NCBI GenBank assembly: GCA_024280455.1
Contig: JAJRQC010000069.1
Span: 1-64,000, forward strand
Length of the DNA stretch: 64,000 nt
Source: Deltaproteobacteria bacterium
GTDB taxonomy: Bacteria; Desulfobacterota; Desulfobulbia; Desulfobulbales; Desulfobulbaceae
Reading direction: 5' to 3'
In this document: in pieces, positions 36,040 through 44,014 of the stretch
Layout: each line of letters starts with the position of its first letter
How positions within the stretch are numbered: position 1 is the stretch's first letter
Notes under the pieces: generated by a model
Told to the model about the DNA's origin: nothing
What the model saw: the letters and a program-made list of their open reading frames with translations, nothing else
The model's database searches: none
Made by a program: the position numbers and the translations under genes

Positions 36040-37766
36040 TAAAAATTCCAGAAAGTATCGATTTCTTCATCTGAAATATCCCAGACTACGTTATGCGGGG
36101 CAATGGGTTCTTCGCTGAAGAACTCCGGCAGGCGGTCATCCTTGTTGGTGAACCCGGCGGCTTCATTAAATGCGCGCTCGGTTTTAAGAATACTGATCCC
36201 CAGATTGGTGACATCCTCGGCAACCAGATTGATGCCGAAGCGGGCATTGATCATGTCGACCAGTGCCGGCAGGCAGGTTTCATCATCAAGGGCGGCAAAG
36301 GCAATGAACAGACACATACCGGTGGAGTCAATGGCAGCGGTGGCGATCTGCAGGTTACGTGACAATTCGACCTGTCCTTCGTGACTCAAAGGGTCAACCG
36401 AGCCGCCCACGCCCAGGATATTGGTGGCGATGGTATAGCCCATGGTATGATCCGCCCCCTGGGTGGAGGTGGCATAGGTGATGCCGATCCCCTTGATCGC
36501 CCGGGGGTCATAGGCCGGTATGGCCTGGTTTTTAACCACTGGAACCCGGGTCACCCCGTAGGCGCGACCAACCGACCCGGCGCCGCAGCCGATGATACGG
36601 CCAAGGGCTGTTCCTTTGGCAATATCTTCACGCAGAATTCTGCAGATGCCCTCGCCATCACCGAATTCGAGGACTCCGCCTTCCATGGCTACACCCATGG
36701 CCACCGAGGTCTCAATGGTGTCGATGCCGATATCATCCATCAGATGATCGGCCTCGGCAATCTGATCCAGGTTGTCCACGCAGCAGTCCGCCCCCATGGC
36801 CCAGATGGATTCATACTCAAAACCCGAGGTTTTGTACTTTTTATCGCTATCATTGTAGATCTGCGAACATTGAATAACACAGCCGGTGTGGCAGTTATGT
36901 TTAGGCTTGCCTTCCCGTTCGACAATGGTGTCATGCATGGTCTCACCGGAGATTTCTTCGTGGCCGTCAAACTGACCGGAGGTGAAGTTTCGGGTCGGCA
37001 GGGCTCCGGCCTCGTTGATGATATTAACCAGGACGTTGGTGCCGTAGGTGCCGAGGGCCTGGCTGATTGGATTGTCGACCAGGGCTTTGGTGAAGGTACG
37101 ATTGGCCTCTTTGAATTTATCGGGATCAGCTATCTCGACCTTGGCCTCGGTGGGCTCAATGGCAATGTATTTAATCTGTTTGGAGCCCATGACCGCACCC
37201 AGGCCGCCGCGGCCACAGGAACGGAGGCGGGAATCGGGATCTTTAATCGAAATGTTGGCGGAGTGCATCTTCATCTCTCCGGCAGGGCCGATGGTCATGA
37301 TCCCGTGTTTTTCACTGGTTCTGCCCTGGACTGCTGTTACTACATCAAAGTTTCCCTTTCCCACCAGTTCGGTTTCTTCGCTGAGGGTGATGGTGTCGGC
37401 GGAAATAAGAATGTTATACCAGGTGTCGCCCTGGGGCAGTCCTTCAATAATCAGGGCCTTGCAGCCGATCCTGGCCAGCATCTGAGCAGCTGTGCCGCCG
37501 GCGTTGGCCTCTTTAATGGTCCCGGTCAGCGGGCTTTTTGCACCGACGGAGAGTCGACCCGAGTTGGCGGCCACGGTGCCGGAGAGCATGCCCGGGGCAA
37601 AGATGAGTTTGTTTTTGCCGCCCAGTGGGTGACAGGTGGGCTCAACTTCAGCTGCAACAATGGTCGAGGTCAGGCCGCGCCCGCCAAGACCGTTCCAGTT
37701 GGCTGGAACATCCTCAATAGCTGTACTCAATGTTGACATGTTGACGCGAAAAATTTTATCTGCCAT
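36039..37766 (-). CDS. Aldehyde:ferredoxin oxidoreductase family (tungsten-pterin) enzyme
   Basis: 575 residues starting MADKIFRVN, chosen because a caggcaatgg region with a cagaggagac purine run precedes it; an upstream in-frame ATG adds unrelated residues. The N-terminal domain has LGGRGLTSTI, LIFAPGMLSGT and LSVGAKSPLTG, which bind the bispterin. The [4Fe-4S] ligands are in HNCHTGCVIQC (Cx3Cx3C) with a distal Cys further on. Later GADCCVDNLDQIAEADHLMD and DSTGMCLFIAF fit the AOR superfamily. The family oxidises aldehydes with ferredoxin; this member's substrate is unknown. Spacing of the cluster Cys is Cx3C rather than the Cx2C of the archaeal AOR, as in YdhV-like members. Confidence 0.9.
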   Translation of the reverse strand: MADKIFRVNMSTLSTAIEDVPANWNGLGGRGLTSTIVAAEVEPTCHPLGGKNKLIFAPGMLSGTVAANSGRLSVGAKSPLTGTIKEANAGGTAAQMLARIGCKALIIEGLPQGDTWYNILISADTITLSEETELVGKGNFDVVTAVQGRTSEKHGIMTIGPAGEMKMHSANISIKDPDSRLRSCGRGGLGAVMGSKQIKYIAIEPTEAKVEIADPDKFKEANRTFTKALVDNPISQALGTYGTNVLVNIINEAGALPTRNFTSGQFDGHEEISGETMHDTIVEREGKPKHNCHTGCVIQCSQIYNDSDKKYKTSGFEYESIWAMGADCCVDNLDQIAEADHLMDDIGIDTIETSVAMGVAMEGGVLEFGDGEGICRILREDIAKGTALGRIIGCGAGSVGRAYGVTRVPVVKNQAIPAYDPRAIKGIGITYATSTQGADHTMGYTIATNILGVGGSVDPLSHEGQVELSRNLQIATAAIDSTGMCLFIAFAALDDETCLPALVDMINARFGINLVAEDVTNLGISILKTERAFNEAAGFTNKDDRLPEFFSEEPIAPHNVVWDISDEEIDTFWNF

Positions 37767-37855
37767 TGCCTGTCTCCTCTGATTTTTTGTTGGAAAATCT
37801 CGTCGAAGCTTCATGCTTCCGGGTTGATTTTCACTAACGAAACCTGTTGCTGTTT

Positions 37856-37972
37856 TTTGGTGGGGCGATGCCCACCAATCCAAAGCATGCTAAACTTCGT
37901 AGATTTCGAATGCCTGACGAACAAAATAAGGCCGAAGTATGAGGTCGCGACAAAATGGAAATGCACCCCTGT
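37856..37972 (-). repeat. Partial copy of the 9520-9749 element
   Basis: Shares with 9637-9749 the order gcccaccaatccaaagca, gatttc.aatgcctg, cgaagtatgag, gcgacaaaatgg.aatgca. Only the right half is present. It lies in the 237-base spacer upstream of the AOR gene. Confidence 0.7.
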
Positions 37973-38003
37973 GGGCCTGCCTTGGCCTGATTTCGATATT
38001 TCT

Positions 38004-38357
38004 TCAGTGAGCTGGTTGCTGCTCCTGAGTTCCTAACACTTTGGCTTCTATTTTTTGTTTGGTCTGTTCATCGGGTTCCGGTTTTTTCCAGCGGATAAAC
38101 TGCTCCGTGACCCGCATGAAATCACCGTTATCCTCTTTGCATTGTTCACAGATGGATTCGGCCTGGTCGCGGTACATGATAATCTTGCTGGCTGCCTCCC
38201 CATTTTTATCCACCGCCGCCATCTTTCGACAACCGCAGTCAAGACGGATAACAGCAATACCGATACCGTCGGGACTGCCTTCAAAGATGCCTTCTATCAT
38301 GGCCCGTTCACCCTGTTCGACAGCTCGCTTTTTCTGTGGGATTTTTTGTGCACCCAT
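38004..38357 (-). CDS. Hypothetical protein with two Cys pairs
   Basis: 117 residues, start ATG with aaaggaaatt upstream. Basic N-terminus, then IGIAVIRLDCGCRKMAAVD and AESICEQCKEDNGDFMRV: the CGC and CEQC pairs could hold a metal. The C-terminus is charged (KPEPDEQTKQKIEAKV). No family recognised. Stands between repeats and the ferredoxin promoter region, on the opposite strand to the ferredoxin gene. Confidence 0.7.
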   Translation of the reverse strand: MGAQKIPQKKRAVEQGERAMIEGIFEGSPDGIGIAVIRLDCGCRKMAAVDKNGEAASKIIMYRDQAESICEQCKEDNGDFMRVTEQFIRWKKPEPDEQTKQKIEAKVLGTQEQQPAH

Positions 38358-38702
38358 TCAATTTCCTTTGTTGGCTGATTTGTTGTTTTGTTATTGGATA
38401 TATATATACAGGTTTGTTTGTAATTGATCACGGGATATGCAAGATCGTGATTTTTCAACCTTACGCATACCATTGAAAGAAACTCCTGTGCAGTAATATT
38501 CCGTAACCCGGTTAAGGGTCAATATAATTTTTACTTTTTTAACCCGTGAGCTTAATTTGAACAAATTGGCTGTTTTTTGTTTGTTGATCAGGAGGTTACA
38601 GAATTAAGGTCCATAACGTACCCTGAATTGTTTTTATCTTGACAAACCCCTGAGCTTTCGGTAGAGGGGATTCACTCTGGGTGGAAGTGCAACTCTCCAC
38701 CG

Positions 38703-38730
38703 TTGGGTCTGAAAATAGTAGCAATATAAT
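38703..38730 (+). promoter_or_regulatory. Candidate promoter of the ferredoxin gene
   Basis: ttgggt and tataat with 16 bases between, about 39 bases before the start codon; a second candidate -35 (ttgaca) is at 38639-38644. The rest of the 38358-38768 spacer is A/T-rich and has no gene. Confidence 0.4.
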
Positions 38731-38768
38731 TTTTTATTTTTTTATTAATTTATCAGGAGGTTGGGGTC

Positions 38769-38954
38769 ATGTGGGAAATCGTTATTGATAAAGATAAGTG
38801 TGCCGGTGATGAGGAATGTGTGAACGCCTGTCCGGCTCAGGTTTACGAAATGGTTGACGGAAAGGCCGAGGCTGTAGAGCCCGATGAGTGCCTGGGTTGT
38901 GAGACCTGTGTTGAAGTTTGTCCCGAGGGTGCTCTCACCGTCACCGAAGTGTAA
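38769..38954 (+). CDS. Ferredoxin with an Asp in the first cluster motif (FdIII-type)
   Basis: 61 residues, strong ribosome site caggagg. First cluster motif is C11-x2-D14-x2-C17-x3-C21-P: Asp14 replaces the second Cys. Second motif is complete, C41-x2-C44-x2-C47-x3-C51-P. In Desulfovibrio africanus ferredoxin III and Pyrococcus ferredoxin an Asp at this place allows [3Fe-4S]/[4Fe-4S] interconversion. Likely low-potential electron carrier for the Mvh-Hdr, AOR and related enzymes. Followed by a hairpin terminator. Confidence 0.95.
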   Translation: MWEIVIDKDKCAGDEECVNACPAQVYEMVDGKAEAVEPDECLGCETCVEVCPEGALTVTEV

Positions 38955-38982
38955 GTTTACATATACTTCAGTTTGTCGACTG

Positions 38983-39012
38983 TAAGCCCATCCCCGTAAG
39001 GGGGTGGGCTTA
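38983..39012 (+). terminator. Hairpin after ferredoxin
   Basis: Perfect arms taagcccatcccc-type against ggggtgggctta, followed by tgtcgtttt; T-run is short. Directly behind it (39017-39070) is another small inverted sequence containing the ggagtctacgcttacctt motif. Confidence 0.65.
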
Positions 39013-39097
39013 TGTCGTTTTAAGGTAAGTGTTCACCCGCACCTCACGGAGTCTACGCTTACCTTTTAAGGGATTGTTCAAATGCAGCAGGTAAGGC

Positions 39098-39538
39098 ATG
39101 AAACAAACAGGCGTGCAACGTATAAAACCAGGGGTCAGTCGCTCAGTACACCTGTGTATTGCAGCTCTGCTCTGGACTTCCATTGGAATCATGCTCATAG
39201 TCAGGGGCTGGGGCTGGATTGGGCCGGGCATTGCCCGGCTGCTTGCCGTCCTCGCATTCCTGGCCGGTACGCTTAAATCTGTTTTTATCCTTGATAAAAC
39301 AGCAGATAGGTCTATTTCACGGATCAAGAAGTTTAACGATGCCACCTGTGTCGGTGCTGTTTATTCGTGGAAAACCTGGCTGCTGGTAGGGTTGATGATG
39401 GCCTTCGGCATCACCATGCGTAGCCTGACTGATCCGGGAATGGTCATTGGAACCCTTTATATCGCAATCGGCTGGGCCCTGCTGTTTTCAAGTCGCCGGG
39501 GCTGGGTCGCCTGGTGGCAGTGGATTCATCATGATTGA
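39098..39538 (+). CDS. Hypothetical membrane protein
   Basis: 146 residues with three or four hydrophobic segments: about 20-37 (LCIAALLWTSIGIMLIV), 40-60 (GPGIARLLAVLAFLAGTL), 93-105 (WLLVGLMMAFGITM) and 113-128 (MVIGTLYIAIGWALLF). Basic N-terminus suggests it faces the cytoplasm. No family recognised. Its last eight bases overlap the start of alr, so the two are co-translated. Confidence 0.75.
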   Translation: MKQTGVQRIKPGVSRSVHLCIAALLWTSIGIMLIVRGWGWIGPGIARLLAVLAFLAGTLKSVFILDKTADRSISRIKKFNDATCVGAVYSWKTWLLVGLMMAFGITMRSLTDPGMVIGTLYIAIGWALLFSSRRGWVAWWQWIHHD

Positions 39539-40661
39539 ATCGCTCAACAGGGTGGTTGTCAGTCGTTCGGCCCTGCGTCATAACTTCAGCCTGTGCAAGC
39601 ATCAGGCCGCGAATTGCGGGGTTATGGCCATGGTCAAGGCCGATGGCTACGGGCATGGGATGGAGGAATGTGGCCGTGTCTTTGCAGACTGCGGTGCGGC
39701 CGCCTTCGGGGTGGCTGAGGTGGTTGAGGGTATCCGGTTGCGACGGGCCGGGGTTGAGCAGCCGATTTTTGTTCTGGCCGGAATTATGGCCGAGTTTTTT
39801 GATGCCCTGTTTGAATATGATCTGACCCCGGTTCTGGTGGATGGAACCCTGATTCAACCTTTAGCTCAGGAGGCTGTTCTTCGTAAAAAAGAAATAGCTG
39901 TTCATCTCAAGGTGGACGCTGGTATGGGGCGTCAGGGTTTCCCGTTAACCGAGCTTCCCGGTATTGTCGCTGCCGTAACGAGCCGGAAAGGACTCCGTCT
40001 CCAGGGGATTATGGCCCATTTTCCCATGGCCGATGATCCGAGTTCGGTAAGCAGCGACAGGATACTTGCTGATTTTCTCCAGGCAGTGACCGGGCTCAGG
40101 CCCGATATACAACAACAGGATCTCTGCCTGCACATCGCCAACTCCGGCGGACTGTTCTCCGTAGACGGCACGTCTCTTGATATGGTTCGGCCAGGTATTT
40201 CTCTCTACGGTTATGGAGCATCCGGATCCGGCGGAGTGCAGGGAACGCAAGAGCAGCAATTGATCCCGGCCATGCGGTTTGTCTCCCGGATTATTCAGGT
40301 ACGTGAGGTCCCTGCCGGAACCGGGCTTGGCTATGGCCATATCTTCACCACTGACAGAACGACCCGATTGGCTGTTCTGCCGGTGGGATATGAAGATGGC
40401 TATCTCCGCGTTCTGTCCAACCGGGCCCGGGTGTTGCTACATGGCCGGAGTGCGCCGGTCGTCGGCCGAATCTCCATGAACCTGACCTTGGTCGATGTTA
40501 CCGATCTTGGCGAGGTTCAGGTCGGTGACGAGGCCGTCCTGCTCGGCCGTCAAGGTCGGGAAGCCATAACCGCTAATGAGATAGCCGGCTGGATGGAAAC
40601 GATCTCATATGAAGTGCTCTGTCTGCTGGGACATTGCAACCGAATAGAGTATGTTGATTGA
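39531..40661 (+). CDS. alr: Alanine racemase
   Basis: 376 residues. Interconverts L- and D-alanine with PLP for peptidoglycan. Seen: PLP-lysine in VMAMVKADGYGHGM, HLKVDAGMGRQGF, HIANSGG and MVRPGISLYGYG, and the second catalytic Tyr region GLGYGHIF followed by LPVGYEDGYLRVLS and VVGRISMNLTLVDVT. The ATG at 39531 lies inside the end of the membrane-protein gene; longer upstream extension has no family sequence. Inverted repeat IR-L begins 16 bases after the stop. Confidence 0.96.
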   Translation: MIESLNRVVVSRSALRHNFSLCKHQAANCGVMAMVKADGYGHGMEECGRVFADCGAAAFGVAEVVEGIRLRRAGVEQPIFVLAGIMAEFFDALFEYDLTPVLVDGTLIQPLAQEAVLRKKEIAVHLKVDAGMGRQGFPLTELPGIVAAVTSRKGLRLQGIMAHFPMADDPSSVSSDRILADFLQAVTGLRPDIQQQDLCLHIANSGGLFSVDGTSLDMVRPGISLYGYGASGSGGVQGTQEQQLIPAMRFVSRIIQVREVPAGTGLGYGHIFTTDRTTRLAVLPVGYEDGYLRVLSNRARVLLHGRSAPVVGRISMNLTLVDVTDLGEVQVGDEAVLLGRQGREAITANEIAGWMETISYEVLCLLGHCNRIEYVD

Positions 40662-40676
40662 GTTCTGAGGATGGAT

Positions 40677-40809
40677 AAACCAGCATGGCTGGACCAGATA
40701 AGCGGAGCGAAGTGCAGACTCCGGGATTTACAGGTCACAGCCACAACCAGATAAGCGTAGACTTCGAGGATGAAAATAGCCTGACTGAGCATCCCTTGCG
40801 GGCTATTTT
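40677..40809 (+). repeat. argS-flanking inverted repeat, left copy (IR-L)
   Basis: 133 bases between alr and argS; the reverse complement of 42527-42659 on the other side of argS. About 70 bases in the middle are identical (core gactccgggatttacaggtc). Contains two copies of the agataagcg(t)agacttcg motif. Confidence 0.92.
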
Positions 40810-40858
40810 CGGATAAAAACGCCGAACCTGAAAATCGAAAATCATAAAATAAAAAAAG

Positions 40859-42514
40859 ATGATAAAATCACAACTGAAACAACGTGTTGACCATTGCTAC
40901 CAGCTAGGGGTTGAAAAGGGATTATGGACCGATGCCGCTGCCGACAGCTATACGATCGAGGTCCCGAAGCGTGACGGTCAGGGCGATTTTTCAACTAATC
41001 TAGCCATGATTGTGGCCGGGAAAGAGAAACGTAATCCCCGCGAGGTAGCCTCGCAGTTGGTCGAACTGCTTGGTGGCGGCGATGCCTTGTTGGACAAGGT
41101 GGAGATTGCAGGTCCTGGTTTTGTCAATTTTTTCTTGAATCGCGGGATATGGAGCTCTGTACTTCCCAAAGTTATTGAGCAGGGAGACTGTTTTGGTCTG
41201 GCGGATTTTGGTGAGGGAAAAAAGGTGCTGGTTGAGTTTGTCAGTGCCAACCCGACCGGACCGCTCAGTGTGGGCCATGGTCGCAACGCCATTTTAGGCG
41301 ACTCCATTGCCAGGGTTTTAGCTGCTGTCGGCTATGATGTTCAGCGGGAGTATTATTTCAATGATGCCGGGCGCCAGATGCGGGTACTGGGTGCATCGAC
41401 CAAGGCACGGTATCTTGAATTGCTCGGTCTGGACAACGAATTTCCTGAAGACGGGTATCAGGGCAATTATATTTATGATATCGGACGCCGACTGCAGGAA
41501 GAATCTGGAGACGGCCTGAAAGACAAGGATGTACTGTTCTTCAAGGATCAGGCCCAGAAGCATATCTTTGCCGATATTGATTCAACCCTGAAACGAATAG
41601 GAATTGCCTTTGATTCGTATTTTAATGAACACACCCTGTATGAAGACGGCTTGATTGATGATGTGGTGGATAAACTTCGGAATAAGGGCCTTGTCTATGA
41701 AAAGGACGACGCCACCTGGTTCAAGACCACTGAGTTTGGCCAGGAACAGGATCGGGTGATTATAAAAAATACCGGTGAACCGACCTATCGCCTGCCGGAT
41801 ATTGCCTATCACCGGGAAAAATTCCGGCGCGGATTTGACTGGATGATCGATATCTTCGGTGCCGATCATATTGCAACCGTGCCGGATGTTATGGCCGGTA
41901 TCCGGGCCCTTGACCTTGATGATTCCAAAGTCACCGTGATCCTGCATCAGTTTGTTACTCTTCTGCGGGGAGGTAAACAGGTGAAGATGTCCACCCGCAA
42001 GGCCACCTTTGTCACGGTTGATGAACTGGTCGATGAGGTCGGGGTCGATGCTCTGCGCTTTTTCTTTCTCATGCGCAAGCCCGACAGCCAGCTTGAATTT
42101 GATCTTGATCTGGCCACCAGTCAGAGCCAGGAAAATCCGGTCTATTATGTGCAGTATGCCCATGCCCGACTCTGCTCAATCGAACGGCAGGCAAAGGAAC
42201 AGGCAGTTGCTGTCGGAGAACTTGACGCGGCCGATCTTCTTCTGCTCAAAGAGGAAGAAGAACTGGCCCTGTTGAAAACCATGGCCGGGTATCCGGCCAT
42301 GATCGCCGGTGCGGCCCGGGATCTGGCGCCGCACCGGGTTATTTTCTTTCTGATGGAGTTGGCTGGTCAGTTCCACCGCTACTATAATAAACACAAGGTA
42401 CTTGGAGAAAATCCCGAGTTGACCAGGGCCAGATTACAGTTCTGCCGGGCCCTGAGAGTCGTGTTGAGAAACGGCCTTCATCTGGCGGGGCTTGAGGCTC
42501 CTGAAAAGATGTAA
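40859..42514 (+). CDS. argS: Arginyl-tRNA synthetase
   Basis: 551 residues, class I enzyme. HIGH-type signature SVGHGRNAI after SANPTGP; KMSKS-type KQVKMSTRKATF; the DALR anticodon-binding domain covers the C-terminal 130 residues (ending FHRYYNKHKVLGENPELTR). The N-terminal domain (LVEFVSANPTGP preceded by GDFSTNLAM) is complete. Housekeeping and single copy in view. The gene sits between two 133-base inverted repeats. Confidence 0.97.
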   Translation: MIKSQLKQRVDHCYQLGVEKGLWTDAAADSYTIEVPKRDGQGDFSTNLAMIVAGKEKRNPREVASQLVELLGGGDALLDKVEIAGPGFVNFFLNRGIWSSVLPKVIEQGDCFGLADFGEGKKVLVEFVSANPTGPLSVGHGRNAILGDSIARVLAAVGYDVQREYYFNDAGRQMRVLGASTKARYLELLGLDNEFPEDGYQGNYIYDIGRRLQEESGDGLKDKDVLFFKDQAQKHIFADIDSTLKRIGIAFDSYFNEHTLYEDGLIDDVVDKLRNKGLVYEKDDATWFKTTEFGQEQDRVIIKNTGEPTYRLPDIAYHREKFRRGFDWMIDIFGADHIATVPDVMAGIRALDLDDSKVTVILHQFVTLLRGGKQVKMSTRKATFVTVDELVDEVGVDALRFFFLMRKPDSQLEFDLDLATSQSQENPVYYVQYAHARLCSIERQAKEQAVAVGELDAADLLLLKEEEELALLKTMAGYPAMIAGAARDLAPHRVIFFLMELAGQFHRYYNKHKVLGENPELTRARLQFCRALRVVLRNGLHLAGLEAPEKM

Positions 42515-42526
42515 GGCTTTTTTTCT

Positions 42527-42659
42527 AAAATAGCCCACGAAGTGATGTCGTATCAGGCCATTTTCATCCTCGAAGTCTACGCTTATCTGGTTGTGGCTGT
42601 GACCTGTAAATCCCGGAGTCTGCACTTCGTTCCGTTTCCTGGTCCAGCCATGCTGGTTT
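42527..42659 (-). repeat. argS-flanking inverted repeat, right copy (IR-R)
   Basis: Begins 12 bases after the argS stop. Reverse complement of IR-L with a handful of substitutions at both margins and one short indel. See IR-L. Confidence 0.92.
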
Positions 42660-42692
42660 CTGTGAAATTATGTTTCTGTTTATTGGCATAGT

Positions 42693-42968
42693 ATGGCGGT
42701 GAGGAAAAAAAAACGAGCACGAAAGAAACCAGTCAAGCGGTTTCGGTTCCAGCTGAGTCTTGCCGGAGTGGCAGGGGTCGGGATTGTCGTGTTCTGTCTG
42801 TTTTTATGGATGTTCCTGCTCGGGATCTGGGCCGGGCAGACTATCCTTCTGCCCTCATCCACGTCCGGCCAGATTCTTGCTGGAAAACATTCGGCGGCAC
42901 AGGCAAAACAAAAAAAATCTGTTGGTGTTATTCTACCGGAAGGAAAAAAAAGGATGGCTGGAAAGTAG
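42693..42968 (+). CDS. Small single-pass membrane protein, possibly truncated
   Basis: 91 residues. Very basic N-terminus (RKKKRARKKPVKRFRF), one strong membrane helix (about 22-52, VGIVVFCLFLWMFLLGIW), then a short outside tail. This resembles the anchors of SPOR-domain proteins that often follow such genes, but no SPOR domain is present; an eight-A run near 42941 precedes the stop and could hide a frameshift, though the next frame is not recognisably SPOR either. Confidence 0.6.
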   Translation: MAVRKKKRARKKPVKRFRFQLSLAGVAGVGIVVFCLFLWMFLLGIWAGQTILLPSSTSGQILAGKHSAAQAKQKKSVGVILPEGKKRMAGK

Positions 42969-43141
42969 CATTCAATATTGATCCCATGCAAGGAGAGCCG
43001 GTAATTGCGGTATGCTCCTTGACCGGCGCTGTCGGTCGGAGTAAACTATATAAGTTTGTCCTGATGAGTATTGAGTGCCCATCGGACGTAACCGTTTACC
43101 AAAGAGCAACTAAGATTGATAAACCCATACTTGTAAGCGTT

Positions 43142-43305
43142 TACCAGATAAGCGCAGACTTCGGTGCTCCATATTCGTTTAGATAAGCGTAGACTTCGAG
43201 CAGGCCGACGAATCTATGAGCAGGTGTTATGCTGCTACCTGAACAGTTACGAAGTTATAACCTTTCCGCCGTCGGTGGCGTGGCTTTTCGAAGTCTCCGC
43301 TATCT
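43142..43305. repeat. Cluster of dispersed motifs
   Basis: In the 387-base spacer before the acetyltransferase gene: agataagcgcagacttcgg (43142-43164), agataagcgtagacttcgag (43181-43200), cctgaacagttac (43238-43250) and ttcgaagtctccgctatct (43287-43305). No gene, no clear left end for a family-B element. The rest of the spacer holds nothing I recognise. Confidence 0.55.
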
Positions 43306-43355
43306 ACGACACCGACAATATTGAATTCGAGTGGTATCAAAAAATATAAAATGTT

Positions 43356-43844
43356 GTGAGCACGCATAACCAGAAGAAAACAGGACGGATTCGTCCGGCC
43401 CGAATGGGAGATGTGCGGGCTATCCATGCACTGCTTCAGGGGTTTGCCGATCAGGGGTTATTACTTGCCCGTTCCATCAGCTCCCTGTACGACCAGCTGC
43501 GTGATTTTATCGTCTATGACGATGATGGAGTCCGGGGTGTGTGCTCCCTGCATATCAGCTGGGATAATCTGGCGGAAATCCGTTCTCTGGCCATCGCCCC
43601 TGAGCTGCAGGGACGCGGTATCGGGGCCCGACTGGTGCGCTCCTGCCTGGACGAGGCGGAAAGCCTGGAAATCGGACAGGTCTTTGTTCTGACCTATCAG
43701 GCCGGTTTTTTCAGAAAACTTGATTTTATTGATAAGGATAAGAAAGATCTTCCCCACAAGATCTGGAGTGACTGTCTGCATTGTCCAAAGTTTCCGGACT
43801 GTGACGAGGAAGCTCTGCTGTGGGTTTCGAAGAAGAATGTATAG
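43356..43844 (+). CDS. GNAT acetyltransferase, short N-acetylglutamate synthase-like
   Basis: 162 residues with GTG start. GNAT core: IRPARMGDVRAIHALLQGF at the N-terminus, acetyl-CoA loop LAIAPELQGRGIGARLVRSC, then VFVLTYQAGFFRKLDF. The C-terminal LPHKIWSDCLHCPKFPDCDE is typical of short ArgA-like enzymes. Would make N-acetylglutamate for arginine synthesis; argJ (53339) could supply the same product, so the role may overlap. Substrate is inferred from family resemblance. Confidence 0.82.
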   Translation: MSTHNQKKTGRIRPARMGDVRAIHALLQGFADQGLLLARSISSLYDQLRDFIVYDDDGVRGVCSLHISWDNLAEIRSLAIAPELQGRGIGARLVRSCLDEAESLEIGQVFVLTYQAGFFRKLDFIDKDKKDLPHKIWSDCLHCPKFPDCDEEALLWVSKKNV

Positions 43845-44014
43845 CTGGCCTGCACCCTGCGAAGCTTGCGCTTGCCATCCCTTGCCGCTGAAGAGCAGCA
43901 GAAAGGAAATGAAGCCGGCTCTGCAGCCCGCCTGAAACCAGTTCAAATGTATAAAAATCGTAGAATGTGAAGATATGAGCAGAGCAGGACTGCTTTGCCG
44001 TTGGAGAAAATACA

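Noticed and set aside
36381-37736. 451-codon open frame on the plus strand across the AOR gene
   Set aside because: Antisense shadow of a recognisable enzyme; composition is Gly/His-rich without domains.
42693-42968. SPOR-domain protein
   Set aside because: Only the basic tail and membrane helix are present; no SPOR domain in any frame downstream, so it is listed as unknown.
43164-43349. Short frame across the repeats before the acetyltransferase
   Set aside because: Built from dispersed repeat motifs; unlikely to be coding.
42969-43355. tRNA or other structured RNA gene in the repeat-rich spacer
   Set aside because: No cloverleaf or acceptor CCA region could be drawn; hairpins come from the dispersed motifs.
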